Below, one piece after another: positions 1-8,064 of a DNA stretch of 64,000 nt. The notes below the pieces were generated by a model, which did no database searches, had not been told where the DNA came from, and saw nothing but the letters and a program-made list of their open reading frames with translations. Numbering within the stretch: the first letter of the stretch is position 1; each line of letters opens with the position of its first letter. The DNA is taken from the NCBI RefSeq assembly GCF_014646015.1, contig NZ_BMMQ01000001.1:248001-312000 (forward strand), in the 5' to 3' direction. The stretch comes from Microbacterium nanhaiense (GTDB taxonomy: Bacteria > Actinomycetota > Actinomycetes > Actinomycetales > Microbacteriaceae). Position numbers and translations under genes: made by a program.

Positions 1-92
1 GCGCGATCGAGCAGGACATCGCGGAGCGCACCGATGAGCCCCGCACCACGGCACAGATCGGCGACGCCATCGCGGCTCGCCTGACGGCTTGA
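1..92 (+). CDS. leuB: 3-isopropylmalate dehydrogenase, C-terminal end (partial)
   Basis: Only the last 29 codons and the TGA at 90-92 are present; the gene enters from the left edge. The readable tail (AIEQDIAERTDE, then TTAQIGDAIAARL) has the look of the C-terminal helix of LeuB, the NAD-dependent enzyme of leucine synthesis. The following gene is ilvE, 45 bp downstream on the same strand, and leuB-ilvE is a common actinobacterial pair. The call rests on this short tail and the neighbour, so it is an inference; another C-terminal helix cannot be excluded. Confidence 0.6.
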   Translation, partial: AIEQDIAERTDEPRTTAQIGDAIAARLTA

Positions 93-137
93 CGACAGTT
101 TTCGCGCAGAGACACGGCGCAGACGGGAAAGACACGC

Positions 138-1226
138 ATGACCACTCCTGACACCCCTTCGCTTCAGTTCCTGGTTCGGAAGAACCTCGCCGCGAAGAGC
201 CCCGCAGAGCGCGAGCAGCTGCTCGAGAACCCGGGCTTCGGATCCATCTTCACCGACCACATGGTCGACCTGTGCTGGTCGGAGAAGGGCGGATGGCACC
301 GCCCCCGCGTCCAGCCGTACGGGCCGATCTCCCTCGACCCGGCGGCCGCGGTGTTGCACTACGCGCAGGAGATCTTCGAGGGCATGAAGGCGTACCGTCA
401 CGCCGACGGATCGATCCACACGTTCCGCCCCGAGCAGAACGCGCGCCGTTTCAACCGCAGCGCGCGCCGCCTGTCGATGCCGGAGATTCCGGAGGAGTAC
501 TTCCTTCAGGCGATCCGCGAGCTCATCGCGGTCGACGCGGAGTGGGTGCCGTCCGGCGCGGACCAGACGCTCTACCTCCGTCCGTTCATGTTCGCGAAGG
601 AGGCCTTCCTCGGCGTCCGCCCCGCGAAGAAGTACAACTTCTACGTGATCGGCAGCCCCGCGGGAGCCTACTTCAAGGGCGGCGTCACGCCCGTGTCGAT
701 CTGGCTGAGCGAAACCTACGCCCGCGCGGCCGAGGGCGGCACGGGCGCGGCGAAGACCGGCGGAAACTACGCCGCGAGCCTGCTCCCGCAGTCGGAGGCG
801 TACGAGCAGGGCTGCGACCAGGTCGTCTTCCTCGACGCCCACGGCAACGTCGAAGAGCTCGGCGGCATGAACATCGTCTTCGTGAAGAAGGACGGCACGC
901 TCGTCACGCCCGCCTCGGACAACATCCTCGACGGCGTGACCCGCAACTCGCTCCTCCAGCTTGCGGAGGACCGCGGCCACACCGTCGAGCGCCGTCCCGT
1001 CTCGCTCGCCGAGTGGCGAGAGGGCGTGGCGTCCGGCGACATCGTCGAGGTCTTCGCCTGCGGCACGGCCGCCGTTGTCACTCCCATCGGCCGGCTCAAG
1101 GCCGCGGGCTTCGACGACGAGCAGCCCACCGGAGAGCTCGCACTGTCGCTGCGCGAGGAGCTGACCGACATCCAGTACGGTCGCCGCGAAGACCGCCACG
1201 ACTGGCTGTACCGCCTCGACGCGTAA
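138..1226 (+). CDS. ilvE: Branched-chain amino acid aminotransferase
   Basis: This PLP enzyme exchanges the amino group between glutamate and the keto acids of leucine, isoleucine and valine in the cytoplasm. The protein is 362 residues, the normal length of the bacterial class IV large-type enzyme. Family motifs are visible: EIFEGMKAYR near residue 80, the PLP lysine in GAAKTGGNYA near residue 206, and EELGGMNIVFV near residue 240. The ATG at 138 is preceded by a GGGAAAG ribosome site. It follows the leuB end by 45 bp, so branched-chain biosynthesis is probably co-transcribed here. A strong hairpin lies just after the stop. Confidence 0.95.
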   Translation: MTTPDTPSLQFLVRKNLAAKSPAEREQLLENPGFGSIFTDHMVDLCWSEKGGWHRPRVQPYGPISLDPAAAVLHYAQEIFEGMKAYRHADGSIHTFRPEQNARRFNRSARRLSMPEIPEEYFLQAIRELIAVDAEWVPSGADQTLYLRPFMFAKEAFLGVRPAKKYNFYVIGSPAGAYFKGGVTPVSIWLSETYARAAEGGTGAAKTGGNYAASLLPQSEAYEQGCDQVVFLDAHGNVEELGGMNIVFVKKDGTLVTPASDNILDGVTRNSLLQLAEDRGHTVERRPVSLAEWREGVASGDIVEVFACGTAAVVTPIGRLKAAGFDDEQPTGELALSLREELTDIQYGRREDRHDWLYRLDA

Positions 1227-1237
1227 ACGTCCCATCG

Positions 1238-1276
1238 ACGCATCGCCCGCACCGGCTCACGGTGCGGGCGATGCGT
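1238..1276. terminator. Bidirectional terminator hairpin between ilvE and the hexosaminidase
   Basis: A perfect 17-bp inverted repeat (1238-1254 and 1260-1276) with a 5-base loop sits between the convergent ilvE stop and the GH20 stop at 1280. There is no long T-tract on either side, so termination would rely on the very stable GC-rich stem. Confidence 0.75.
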
Positions 1277-1279
1277 GCG

Positions 1280-2704
1280 TTAACGCCAGGGGATCTCGGT
1301 GCCGCGCGCGAAGCGGATCCCCGCACGCTCCCACAGGAGGCCGAGGCCCGCGATCCGCGCGCGGAACGACTCCCAGTCGCGCTCCGCGGATCCGAGCGGG
1401 CGAGACCATGCGGCCTCGGCCGCCGAGGCGATACGGGGAAACACCATGTGCTCGAGGGTCGCCTCGTCGACGATGGTCTCGGTCCAGAGTGCGGCCTCGA
1501 CGCCGAGGATGCGCTCTTCGGGCACCTCGAGCACGCCCGCCGGATCCCACTCGTACGAGCGCCGGACGCTCGTCGGACCGTTCGCCCAGCTGAGACCGGC
1601 GCGCGTGTCGGCGTCGTACTTCATGTCGAGGTAGATCGCATCGGCGGGGGACAGCACGAATCTTCCGCCCCGCTCGAGCGCGCGCCGCGCGAGCTCCGCA
1701 TGCTCCGTGCTCGGCGTGAGGAAGCCCCAGTACTGGAACACGGCGTCCGCGGGAAGGTCCGCGGCGCCGGCCTCGTGCCACGCGGCCGGCGTGCGACCCG
1801 TCGCCATCACGGCACGGACGGCCATGTCGACGATCGCCCGGTAGTCGCTTCTCGCGGTGCCGAGCGCCTCGTCGCCGCCGACGTGCAGATAGGGGCCGGG
1901 GAAGAGTCGGGCGACCTCGGCGAACACCTCGCGGAGCACCTCCTCGAGACCGGGCGCGCGGGCGTCGAGGGAGGAGAAACCGACCGCAAAGCCGGTGTAG
2001 GGCTCGCCGGTTCGCGGCAATCCTCCGCCGAACTCCTCGACGACCTCGAGGACGCTGGGGGCGAGGACCGGGTCTGCGGTGAGCTCGGGATGGCTGAGGC
2101 TGACGGCATGCGTGTGGCCGGGGAGGTCGATCTCGGGCACAACGATCATGTGGTGCGCCGCCGCGTGCGCAACGATGCGCTGCACGTCGTCGCGCGTGAA
2201 ATGCCCGCCCGGGTCGCCGCCGATGCTGGACGACGACCCGCGATCCGCGAGCTCGGGGCGGCACTCGAGCGCGAGGCGCCACGCCTGGTCATCGGTGAGA
2301 TGCAGGTGCAGAACGTTGAACTTCAGGTCGGCGGCGCGCTCGACGAGGCGTTCGATCGTGTCGACGGAGTGAAAGTGCCGCGCGACGTCGAGCATGATGC
2401 CTCGATATTCGAAGCGTGGGGCGTCGGTGATGGCGACGTGGGGAACGAAGAACCCCTCGTCGTCGCGAGCGATGAGCTGAAGCAGGGTGCGTTGTGCGTA
2501 GAACCTGCCGGCGGCGCTGGCTGCTTGGATGCGGATACCCTCATCGGCGATGTCGAGTCGGTAGCCCTCGGGAGGGCCATCGATCACGTCGTAGCGGGCG
2601 AGGGAAAGGGCATGATGCGGCGCGGAGATATCGAGCCGCAGGGCTCCGGGCCGGATGTCGACGTCGACGGGCCAGGGGAGGAGAGCAAGGGGCATGCCTG
2701 GCAA
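1280..2704 (-). CDS. Beta-N-acetylhexosaminidase, glycoside hydrolase family 20
   Basis: It hydrolyses terminal N-acetylglucosamine or N-acetylgalactosamine from oligosaccharides such as chitobiose. The GH20 domain starts near residue 95 (RFEYRGIMLDVARHF) and holds LHLHLTDDQAWR and the catalytic Asp-Glu pair in HVGGDE near residue 278. The protein has 474 residues; the fourth residue is also Met, so the start could be 2695. There is no signal peptide, so it should act in the cytoplasm on imported sugar. It is divergent from a ROK regulator, a sugar importer and a ROK kinase, which together suggest GlcNAc or chitobiose use. Two operator-like palindromes lie in the shared upstream region. Confidence 0.9.
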   Translation of the reverse strand: MPGMPLALLPWPVDVDIRPGALRLDISAPHHALSLARYDVIDGPPEGYRLDIADEGIRIQAASAAGRFYAQRTLLQLIARDDEGFFVPHVAITDAPRFEYRGIMLDVARHFHSVDTIERLVERAADLKFNVLHLHLTDDQAWRLALECRPELADRGSSSSIGGDPGGHFTRDDVQRIVAHAAAHHMIVVPEIDLPGHTHAVSLSHPELTADPVLAPSVLEVVEEFGGGLPRTGEPYTGFAVGFSSLDARAPGLEEVLREVFAEVARLFPGPYLHVGGDEALGTARSDYRAIVDMAVRAVMATGRTPAAWHEAGAADLPADAVFQYWGFLTPSTEHAELARRALERGGRFVLSPADAIYLDMKYDADTRAGLSWANGPTSVRRSYEWDPAGVLEVPEERILGVEAALWTETIVDEATLEHMVFPRIASAAEAAWSRPLGSAERDWESFRARIAGLGLLWERAGIRFARGTEIPWR

Positions 2705-2745
2705 GCTAACACGGCGATCGGCCCCGCCACCAGGCTCGATAACAA

Positions 2746-2768
2746 ATTAGTAAGGTTTCTTCACAAAT
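2746..2768. promoter_or_regulatory. Candidate ROK repressor operator 1
   Basis: This is an imperfect 10-3-10 palindrome: left arm ATTAGTAAGG, right arm complementary to ATTTGTGAAG, with 7 of 10 positions matching. It lies between the divergent GH20 gene and the ROK regulator, the expected place for a NagC-type repressor site. The architecture matches a second site 48 bp away. Function is inferred. Confidence 0.5.
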
Positions 2769-2793
2769 GTCCTCCGGCGCTTGCGGAACGGCA

Positions 2794-2816
2794 ATTTGCG
2801 AGGTTCACTTACAAAC
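2794..2816. promoter_or_regulatory. Candidate ROK repressor operator 2
   Basis: This second 10-3-10 palindrome has left arm ATTTGCGAGG and right arm complementary to GTTTGTAAGT (6 of 10 matching). It shares the half-site ATTTGTRAGG with operator 1. It ends directly at the ATG at 2817, so a bound repressor could also block translation or early elongation of its own gene. Inferred. Confidence 0.45.
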
Positions 2817-3959
2817 ATGTCGAAGTCGACCCCGCCGTCCGTTGAGGCGCCCGCCACGGCCCGCGCCGGCCGCGAACGGGTTCTCCCCGATCATGTGCGG
2901 CGTCAGAACCGCGCCCTCGTGCTCACGAGCCTGTTCCACGAGGGATCCATGAGCCGCGCCGACCTCGCGCGGCGCACGGGTCTCACCCGGGTCACCATGT
3001 CGGCGCTCGTCGGCGACCTCGTCTCCGAACGGCTCGTCGTGGAGCAGGGTGCGCGCGAGGCGACCGGGCCCGGGAAGCCGGGCGTCGCCGTCGACATCGA
3101 CCGCACCGGTCTCCAGGTGGTCGCCATCGATCTTTCGGCCGCTCACGAGTTGCGCGGTGCGGTCGTCGACCTCACGGGGTCCGTGGCCGATCGCATCGCC
3201 ATCGCACGCCCGGCCGAGATCGACGGTGAGCGGATTCGGGATCTCACGGAGCGGATGATCGACGACCTGTTGGCGCGCGCCACGGGACGCGTGCTCGGTA
3301 TCGGTATCGCCAGCCCCGGAATCGTCGGGGGCGACGGTACGGTCATCGCCTCGCCGAACCTCGGCTGGGCCGACCTGCCCCTGCAAGCGAGCGTCGCGGA
3401 ACGCACGGGTATGCCGGTCGACGTGTCGAACGACGCCGATGCGGCGGCCCTCGCCGAGCGCACGCTCGGCGGTGCAGGAGAAGACTTCATGCTCATCAAG
3501 ATCGACCGCGGTGTCGGTGGCGGCGTCATGGTGCGCGGTGAGCTCGTGCGTGGCGACCGGTTCGCCGCGGGCGAGGTCGGCCACGTGACCGTCGGCACCG
3601 ACGGCGGACGCGTCTGCGTGTGCGGCCGAGTCGGTTGCCTCGAGACCTGGGCGTCCGTACGGTTCCTCGAATCGCGCATGTCGGCCGGGGAGGAACGTGA
3701 CCTTGTGCTCCGAGAGGCCGGTGAACGGCTGAGCATCGCGATCGCGCCCGTCGTCGGTGCCCTCGACCTGCCCGAGATCGTCCTCTCCGGGCCGGCCGAG
3801 TACGTCGGAGGCCTTCTTCGCGACTCCGCCGTCGAGACGCTCCGCGAGCGCACCTACCTCCACGACGACGTGTCCGTGCGGATGTCTCAGCTCGGAGACG
3901 ACGCCGTGCTTCTCGGCGCGATGGCGCTGATCCTCCACAGCGAGCTAGGCATCGCCTAG
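2817..3959 (+). CDS. ROK-family transcriptional regulator (NagC/XylR type)
   Basis: A 380-residue protein with an N-terminal winged helix-turn-helix (SRADLARRTGLTRVTMSALV, about residues 44-63) and a C-terminal ROK sugar-binding fold. The ROK zinc motif CVCGRVGCLE is present. Such proteins repress sugar genes and release DNA when the sugar or sugar phosphate binds. I chose the ATG at 2817 because the residues before it (from a TTG at 2781) are not family-like. It precedes the importer genes by 40 bp and is divergent from the GH20 gene, so it probably controls both and itself through the two upstream palindromes. The effector, probably GlcNAc or GlcNAc-6-phosphate, is inferred. Confidence 0.88.
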   Translation: MSKSTPPSVEAPATARAGRERVLPDHVRRQNRALVLTSLFHEGSMSRADLARRTGLTRVTMSALVGDLVSERLVVEQGAREATGPGKPGVAVDIDRTGLQVVAIDLSAAHELRGAVVDLTGSVADRIAIARPAEIDGERIRDLTERMIDDLLARATGRVLGIGIASPGIVGGDGTVIASPNLGWADLPLQASVAERTGMPVDVSNDADAAALAERTLGGAGEDFMLIKIDRGVGGGVMVRGELVRGDRFAAGEVGHVTVGTDGGRVCVCGRVGCLETWASVRFLESRMSAGEERDLVLREAGERLSIAIAPVVGALDLPEIVLSGPAEYVGGLLRDSAVETLRERTYLHDDVSVRMSQLGDDAVLLGAMALILHSELGIA

Positions 3960-3999
3960 CCCGCAAACTCCCACCAAGACAAGACAAGGACGTCACATC

Positions 4000-5286
4000 A
4001 TGAACAGCATCACATCCAGGGCGCTGCCTGCAGCGGCCCTCCTCGGGATCGCAGGACTCGCCCTCGCCGGTTGCTCCAGCGGCTCCGGCGGCTCGAACGG
4101 CGGATCCGGGGGCGAGCCCGCCGAGACCGGCACGCTCACGGTCTGGCTCGTTGGCACGGACACGCCGCAGGAAGCGCGTGACCTCCTGAAGTCCACCTTC
4201 GAGTCGGCCCACGACGGATGGACTCTGGAACTCGAAGAGAAAACCTGGGCGGACGTATCGGAGAACTACGTCGCCGCGCTGCAGTCCAACGACGCCCCCG
4301 ATGTGGTCGAGGTCGGCAACACACAGGCCATCGGCTTCATCGACCAGGGCCTCCTCGCCGACATCGGCGATATTCGCGGCGAGCTCGGCGACCTCAACCC
4401 GGGCCTCGAAGCCGCAGGCACCTACGACGACACCTTCTATGCGGCCCCGTACTATGCGGGCGGGCGCGTCGTGTTCTACTCGTCCGACACCGTTGACGCC
4501 GACAATCTGCCGACGACCCTCGAAGAGTATGTCGAGCAGGGCATCGGCTACCGGACCGACGGCATGAGCGGCATCTACGCGCCGGGTCGCGACTGGTACA
4601 ACATGCTCCCGTACATCTGGTCGTACGGCGGCGAGATCGCGGTCGACGACGGTGGCACGTGGGATGCACAGTTCTCGAGCGCCGAGTCGCAGCAGGGGCT
4701 GAAGCTCCTGCAGAAGGTCTATGAGGAGGCCACGAACGCCCCCACCGACGGCGACGAGGCCGACGCCAACGTGCCGTTCTGCGCCGGCGAGGTCGCGTTC
4801 CTCTCGGCGCCCGCGTGGATGGCGGGGTCCATCACGGCTCCGGCGGATGCCGAGAACCCCGGTTGCGCCGACACCTTCGGGAAGAACCTGCACGCGTTCC
4901 CGCTGCCCGGTGCGACGGCCGGCGAGCCCGCGCCGATCTTCGCCGGCGGATCCAACATCGCGGTCGCCCAGCTGAGCGACGCGCCGGAGATGGCGAAGGA
5001 AGCCGTGAAGATCATGGTCTCGAAGGACTACCAGGACCTCATGGCGGGCGCGGGCCTGACGCCGGCGCTGCTCGAGTCGAACGCCGCGTTGCCCGACAAC
5101 GATGTCGCCCAGTCGCAGGCCGAGGCGCTCGCCGTCTCGAAGAGCGTGCCGACGACGCCCAAGTGGCAGGAGGTCGAAGCGAGCCTCATCATCCAGGACT
5201 CCCTCGTGCGCATCGCGCAGGGCGAGGACACGGCGAAGGTCGCCGAGGCGCTCGACGCGCGCATCGAGGAGATCCTGAACGGTTGA
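4000..5286 (+). CDS. ABC sugar transporter substrate-binding lipoprotein (CUT1)
   Basis: The N-terminus is a typical lipoprotein signal with the lipobox LALAGCSS, lipid-modified Cys at residue 25, followed by a Gly/Ser-rich linker. The rest is a family 1 extracellular solute-binding protein of 428 residues, which delivers a sugar to the two permeases downstream. A ribosome site (AAGGAC) lies 8 bases before the ATG. Context (GH20 hexosaminidase, ROK regulator, ROK kinase) suggests N-acetylglucosamine or chitobiose, but the sequence alone does not fix the ligand. A hairpin after the stop probably limits read-through, keeping this protein in excess over the permeases. Confidence 0.88.
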   Translation: MNSITSRALPAAALLGIAGLALAGCSSGSGGSNGGSGGEPAETGTLTVWLVGTDTPQEARDLLKSTFESAHDGWTLELEEKTWADVSENYVAALQSNDAPDVVEVGNTQAIGFIDQGLLADIGDIRGELGDLNPGLEAAGTYDDTFYAAPYYAGGRVVFYSSDTVDADNLPTTLEEYVEQGIGYRTDGMSGIYAPGRDWYNMLPYIWSYGGEIAVDDGGTWDAQFSSAESQQGLKLLQKVYEEATNAPTDGDEADANVPFCAGEVAFLSAPAWMAGSITAPADAENPGCADTFGKNLHAFPLPGATAGEPAPIFAGGSNIAVAQLSDAPEMAKEAVKIMVSKDYQDLMAGAGLTPALLESNAALPDNDVAQSQAEALAVSKSVPTTPKWQEVEASLIIQDSLVRIAQGEDTAKVAEALDARIEEILNG

Positions 5287-5292
5287 CGCCCC

Positions 5293-5324
5293 GGGGCGGA
5301 TCCTCCACCCGGTGGATCCGCCCC
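5293..5324 (+). terminator. Intercistronic hairpin after the binding protein
   Basis: GGGGCGGATCC (5293-5303) pairs with GGATCCGCCCC (5314-5324), followed by CTTTCT. It lies in the 62-bp gap between the binding-protein gene and the first permease. Such a partial terminator or RNA-stabilising hairpin is common at this position in sugar ABC operons. Confidence 0.55.
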
Positions 5325-5348
5325 CTTTCTGCGAAAGGGTGACCCGCG

Positions 5349-6281
5349 ATGGCAATCCCGTCCCTGTCCACTCAGCGGCTTCGACGCCGCGGACGCTCTC
5401 AGGCGATCAGCGCCTGGGCGCTTCTCATCCCCTCGATCGCGCTCATCGCGCTCATGGTCGGCTATCCCGGCGTGACGATGATCTGGCAGTCGTTCACCGA
5501 CTACCAGGTGCGCAACAAGATCCAGGGAACTCCCGCGAATTTCGTCGGGCTCGACAACTTCACCAAGGTCATCACGAGCAGCGACTTCCCGGCGGTTCTC
5601 GGCCGCACCATCGGGATCATGCTGCTCACGACGACGCTCATCATGGTCGGCGGCGTGCTCGTCGCGGTGCTCATGACGAAGCTCGGCCGCGGCATGCGGC
5701 TGCTCGTATCGGTCGGCCTGCTGCTCGCCTGGGCGATCCCGCCGCTGACCGCGACGGTCGTCTGGGGCTTCATCTTCGACACCGAGTACGGCCTCGTGAA
5801 CTGGGTCATGAACGCGATCACGCGCTCGAACGACTGGTACAACCACCCCTGGCTTCTCAATCCCTGGACGTTCGTGCTCGTGCTGACGATCATCGTCGTG
5901 TGGGGCGCGATTCCCTTCGTCGCCTTCACGTCGTACGCCGGCCTCGGGCAGGTGCCCCGCGAGACCATCGAGGCCGCCGAGATCGACGGCGCCGGCGGCT
6001 GGCAGCGGTTCTGGAACATCGTCTTCCCCGCGATCAGGCCCGTCCTCGGTGGCGTGCTGATCCTGCAGATCATCTGGAACATGAAGCTGTTCACCCAGGT
6101 ATACGCGCTGCAGAGCCGAGGCGGCATCGCCGCCGACACCAACGTGCTTCCCGTGTACCTGTTCCGTCAGGGCATCGGCAAGTTCGGCGAGACCAGCGCC
6201 ATCGGCATGCTCATCGTCATCATCATGCTCGCCATCAGTTGGTACAACATCCGCCTGCTCCTGAAAGAAGACGAGCAATGA
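5349..6281 (+). CDS. Sugar ABC transporter permease (CUT1, MalF/UgpA type)
   Basis: An integral membrane protein of 310 residues with about six hydrophobic segments; the first spans roughly residues 20-40. The permease EAA loop that contacts the ATPase is visible as EAAEIDGAGGWQRFW near residue 210. It pairs with the next gene to form the channel of the importer. The start at 5349 is an ATG preceded by GAAAGGGTG. The stop overlaps the start of the second permease (ATGA), implying translational coupling. No ATPase gene follows, so the complex must borrow one. Confidence 0.9.
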   Translation: MAIPSLSTQRLRRRGRSQAISAWALLIPSIALIALMVGYPGVTMIWQSFTDYQVRNKIQGTPANFVGLDNFTKVITSSDFPAVLGRTIGIMLLTTTLIMVGGVLVAVLMTKLGRGMRLLVSVGLLLAWAIPPLTATVVWGFIFDTEYGLVNWVMNAITRSNDWYNHPWLLNPWTFVLVLTIIVVWGAIPFVAFTSYAGLGQVPRETIEAAEIDGAGGWQRFWNIVFPAIRPVLGGVLILQIIWNMKLFTQVYALQSRGGIAADTNVLPVYLFRQGIGKFGETSAIGMLIVIIMLAISWYNIRLLLKEDEQ

Positions 6282-7192
6282 CCGACCTCGCCACCCGCGC
6301 CGCCGTGATCCCGCAGCGACGCTCGATGGGCGCGCCGGCCTCACCCGTCCGACGCCGCTCGCACCGCGTGCTGTTCAACGTCCTCGGGCTCATCGTGTTC
6401 GTCTGCTCGGTGTTCCCGGTCTACTGGATGGTGAACCTCTCCTTCACCCCCGGCAACCAGATCATCAGCCGCGACCCGTCGCTCATCCCGCGCGAGCCCA
6501 CGATCAGAAACTTCATCACGGCCTGGACCCGGCCCGCGGCTCCGGGGCAGACCGACTTCCCGAACGCCCTCAAGACGAGCCTCATCATCGTGATCGTCGT
6601 CGTCGCGTGCGCGCTCTTCGTCGCCTTCCTGGCCTCGATCGCGCTCGCACGGTTCCGCTTCCGCGGGCGACACGCGTTCATCGTCGGCATCCTCGTGGTG
6701 CAGATGATCCCGGGCGAGGCCATGATGTTCACCGTCTACAACCTCGTCGACGACATGCGCCTCATCAACACCCTGCTCGGTCTCGCGCTCGTGCACGTCG
6801 CCTCCGTCGTGCCGTTCACGATCTGGGCGTTGCGCGGATTCGTCGCGGGTGTGCCGATCGAACTCGAAGAGTCGGCGCAGATCGACGGGTGCTCGAAACC
6901 CCAGGCGTTCTGGAAGGTCACCTTCCCGCTCCTCGCACCAGGGCTCGTGTCGACTGGCATCTTCGCCTTCATGCAGTCGTGGAACGAGTTCACGATGGCG
7001 TTGCTCCTTATGAAGGGCCAGAACCTGACCCTTCCGACGTGGCTCAACTCGTTCCAGTCGGCGACCGAGGCGACGAACTACGGTGCCGTCATGGCCGGTT
7101 CGACCCTCATCTGCATCCCCGTCGTCATCTTCTTCCTCTTCGTGCAGGGACGGATGACGGGCGGACTCGTCGCCGGGGCGGTGAAGGGATGA
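6278..7192 (+). CDS. Sugar ABC transporter permease (CUT1, MalG/UgpE type)
   Basis: The second permease of the importer has 304 residues with a first transmembrane segment near residues 30-50. The EAA-like loop appears as ESAQIDGCSKPQAFWKVTF near residue 215. The ATG at 6278 overlaps the previous stop by four bases, and this gene's stop overlaps the next start the same way, so three genes are coupled. Together with the lipoprotein it forms a CUT1 system. These usually transport di- or oligosaccharides and, in actinobacteria, often use a shared MsiK-type ATPase encoded elsewhere. Confidence 0.9.
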   Translation: MTDLATRAAVIPQRRSMGAPASPVRRRSHRVLFNVLGLIVFVCSVFPVYWMVNLSFTPGNQIISRDPSLIPREPTIRNFITAWTRPAAPGQTDFPNALKTSLIIVIVVVACALFVAFLASIALARFRFRGRHAFIVGILVVQMIPGEAMMFTVYNLVDDMRLINTLLGLALVHVASVVPFTIWALRGFVAGVPIELEESAQIDGCSKPQAFWKVTFPLLAPGLVSTGIFAFMQSWNEFTMALLLMKGQNLTLPTWLNSFQSATEATNYGAVMAGSTLICIPVVIFFLFVQGRMTGGLVAGAVKG

Positions 7193-8064
7193 CGGGCCCC
7201 GCGCGCCTGGGTATCGACGTCGGCGGCACGAGCGTCGAGGCGGTCGCGCTCGACGCGGACGGATCCATTCGAGCGCGCACGCGGAACCCCACCGAGCGCG
7301 GGGAGGACGGCGTCGTGCGCTCGGTTCTCGCGGCGATCCGCGCGCTGGACACCCCCGCGAAAACGATCGGCATCGGTATCCCGGGCCGGATCGACGGCGG
7401 GCGCGTCCACGATGCGGTGAATCTCGGCGTGCGCGAACTCGATCTCGCCGGTGAGATCTGGCGCCGGTGTGGCGCACCCGTCGCGGTCGACAACGACGTG
7501 CGCGGGGCCGCGCTGGGCGCCGCATCGCGTACGCGCGCCAAGAGCCTCGCCTACCTCAACCTCGGCACCGGCGTCGCGGCCGGAATCGTCGTGGACGGCC
7601 GCGTCATCGACGGCTCCTCGGGTGTCGCGGGCGAGATCGGGCACCTCTCGATCGATCCGCGCGGGCCGCAGTGCGCGTGCGGGCAGTTCGGCTGCATCGA
7701 GGTCTTCGCGGGCGGCGGATCCATCGCCCGCCGCGCCGGAGAACCTCTCGAAAGGGTCGCCGAGCGCGCGGATGCGGGCGACGAGAGCGCGAGCGGGATC
7801 CTCGCGGACCTTGCCCGCGGGGCGGCCGCGGGCGTGCGCGCCCTCGCGCTCGCCGTGGATCCGGAGATCATCATGATCGGCGGCGGCATCGCCCGCCGCG
7901 GCGAGAGGCTCCGCTCCGAGATTGCGGGCGCGCTCGCTCGGGCCGCCGACGGATCCGCCTTTCTCGCCTCGCTGCGGCTCGAAGAACGGATCGAGATCGT
8001 GTCGCCCGACGACGCGATCGGGGCAGTGGGGGCGGCCCTCCTGGGGGATAGGCTGGGTGCGTGA
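7189..8064 (+). CDS. ROK-family sugar kinase
   Basis: The protein has 291 residues with the phosphate-binding motif DVGGTS near residue 10 and the ROK zinc motif CACGQFGCIE near residue 160. It has no DNA-binding domain, which separates it from the ROK regulator upstream. It probably phosphorylates the sugar released by the GH20 enzyme, making N-acetylglucosamine kinase the best guess; glucokinase or N-acetylmannosamine kinase are alternatives. Its ATG overlaps the permease stop (ATGA), and its own stop overlaps the GTG of the next gene. It is the last gene that clearly belongs to the sugar cassette. Confidence 0.85.
   Translation: MTGPARLGIDVGGTSVEAVALDADGSIRARTRNPTERGEDGVVRSVLAAIRALDTPAKTIGIGIPGRIDGGRVHDAVNLGVRELDLAGEIWRRCGAPVAVDNDVRGAALGAASRTRAKSLAYLNLGTGVAAGIVVDGRVIDGSSGVAGEIGHLSIDPRGPQCACGQFGCIEVFAGGGSIARRAGEPLERVAERADAGDESASGILADLARGAAAGVRALALAVDPEIIMIGGGIARRGERLRSEIAGALARAADGSAFLASLRLEERIEIVSPDDAIGAVGAALLGDRLGA
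8049..8054 (+). promoter_or_regulatory. Candidate -10 element for the FAH gene (leaderless type)
   Basis: TAGGCT lies 6 bases before the GTG at 8061, inside the end of the kinase gene. The same TAGGCT-N6-start arrangement occurs before thiL, coaD and the DUF177 gene, suggesting transcription starting at the start codon. Confidence 0.4.

Noticed and set aside
2781..2816. Earlier TTG start for the ROK regulator
   Set aside because: The 12 extra residues are not family-like and would cover operator 2; the ATG at 2817 gives a normal protein.
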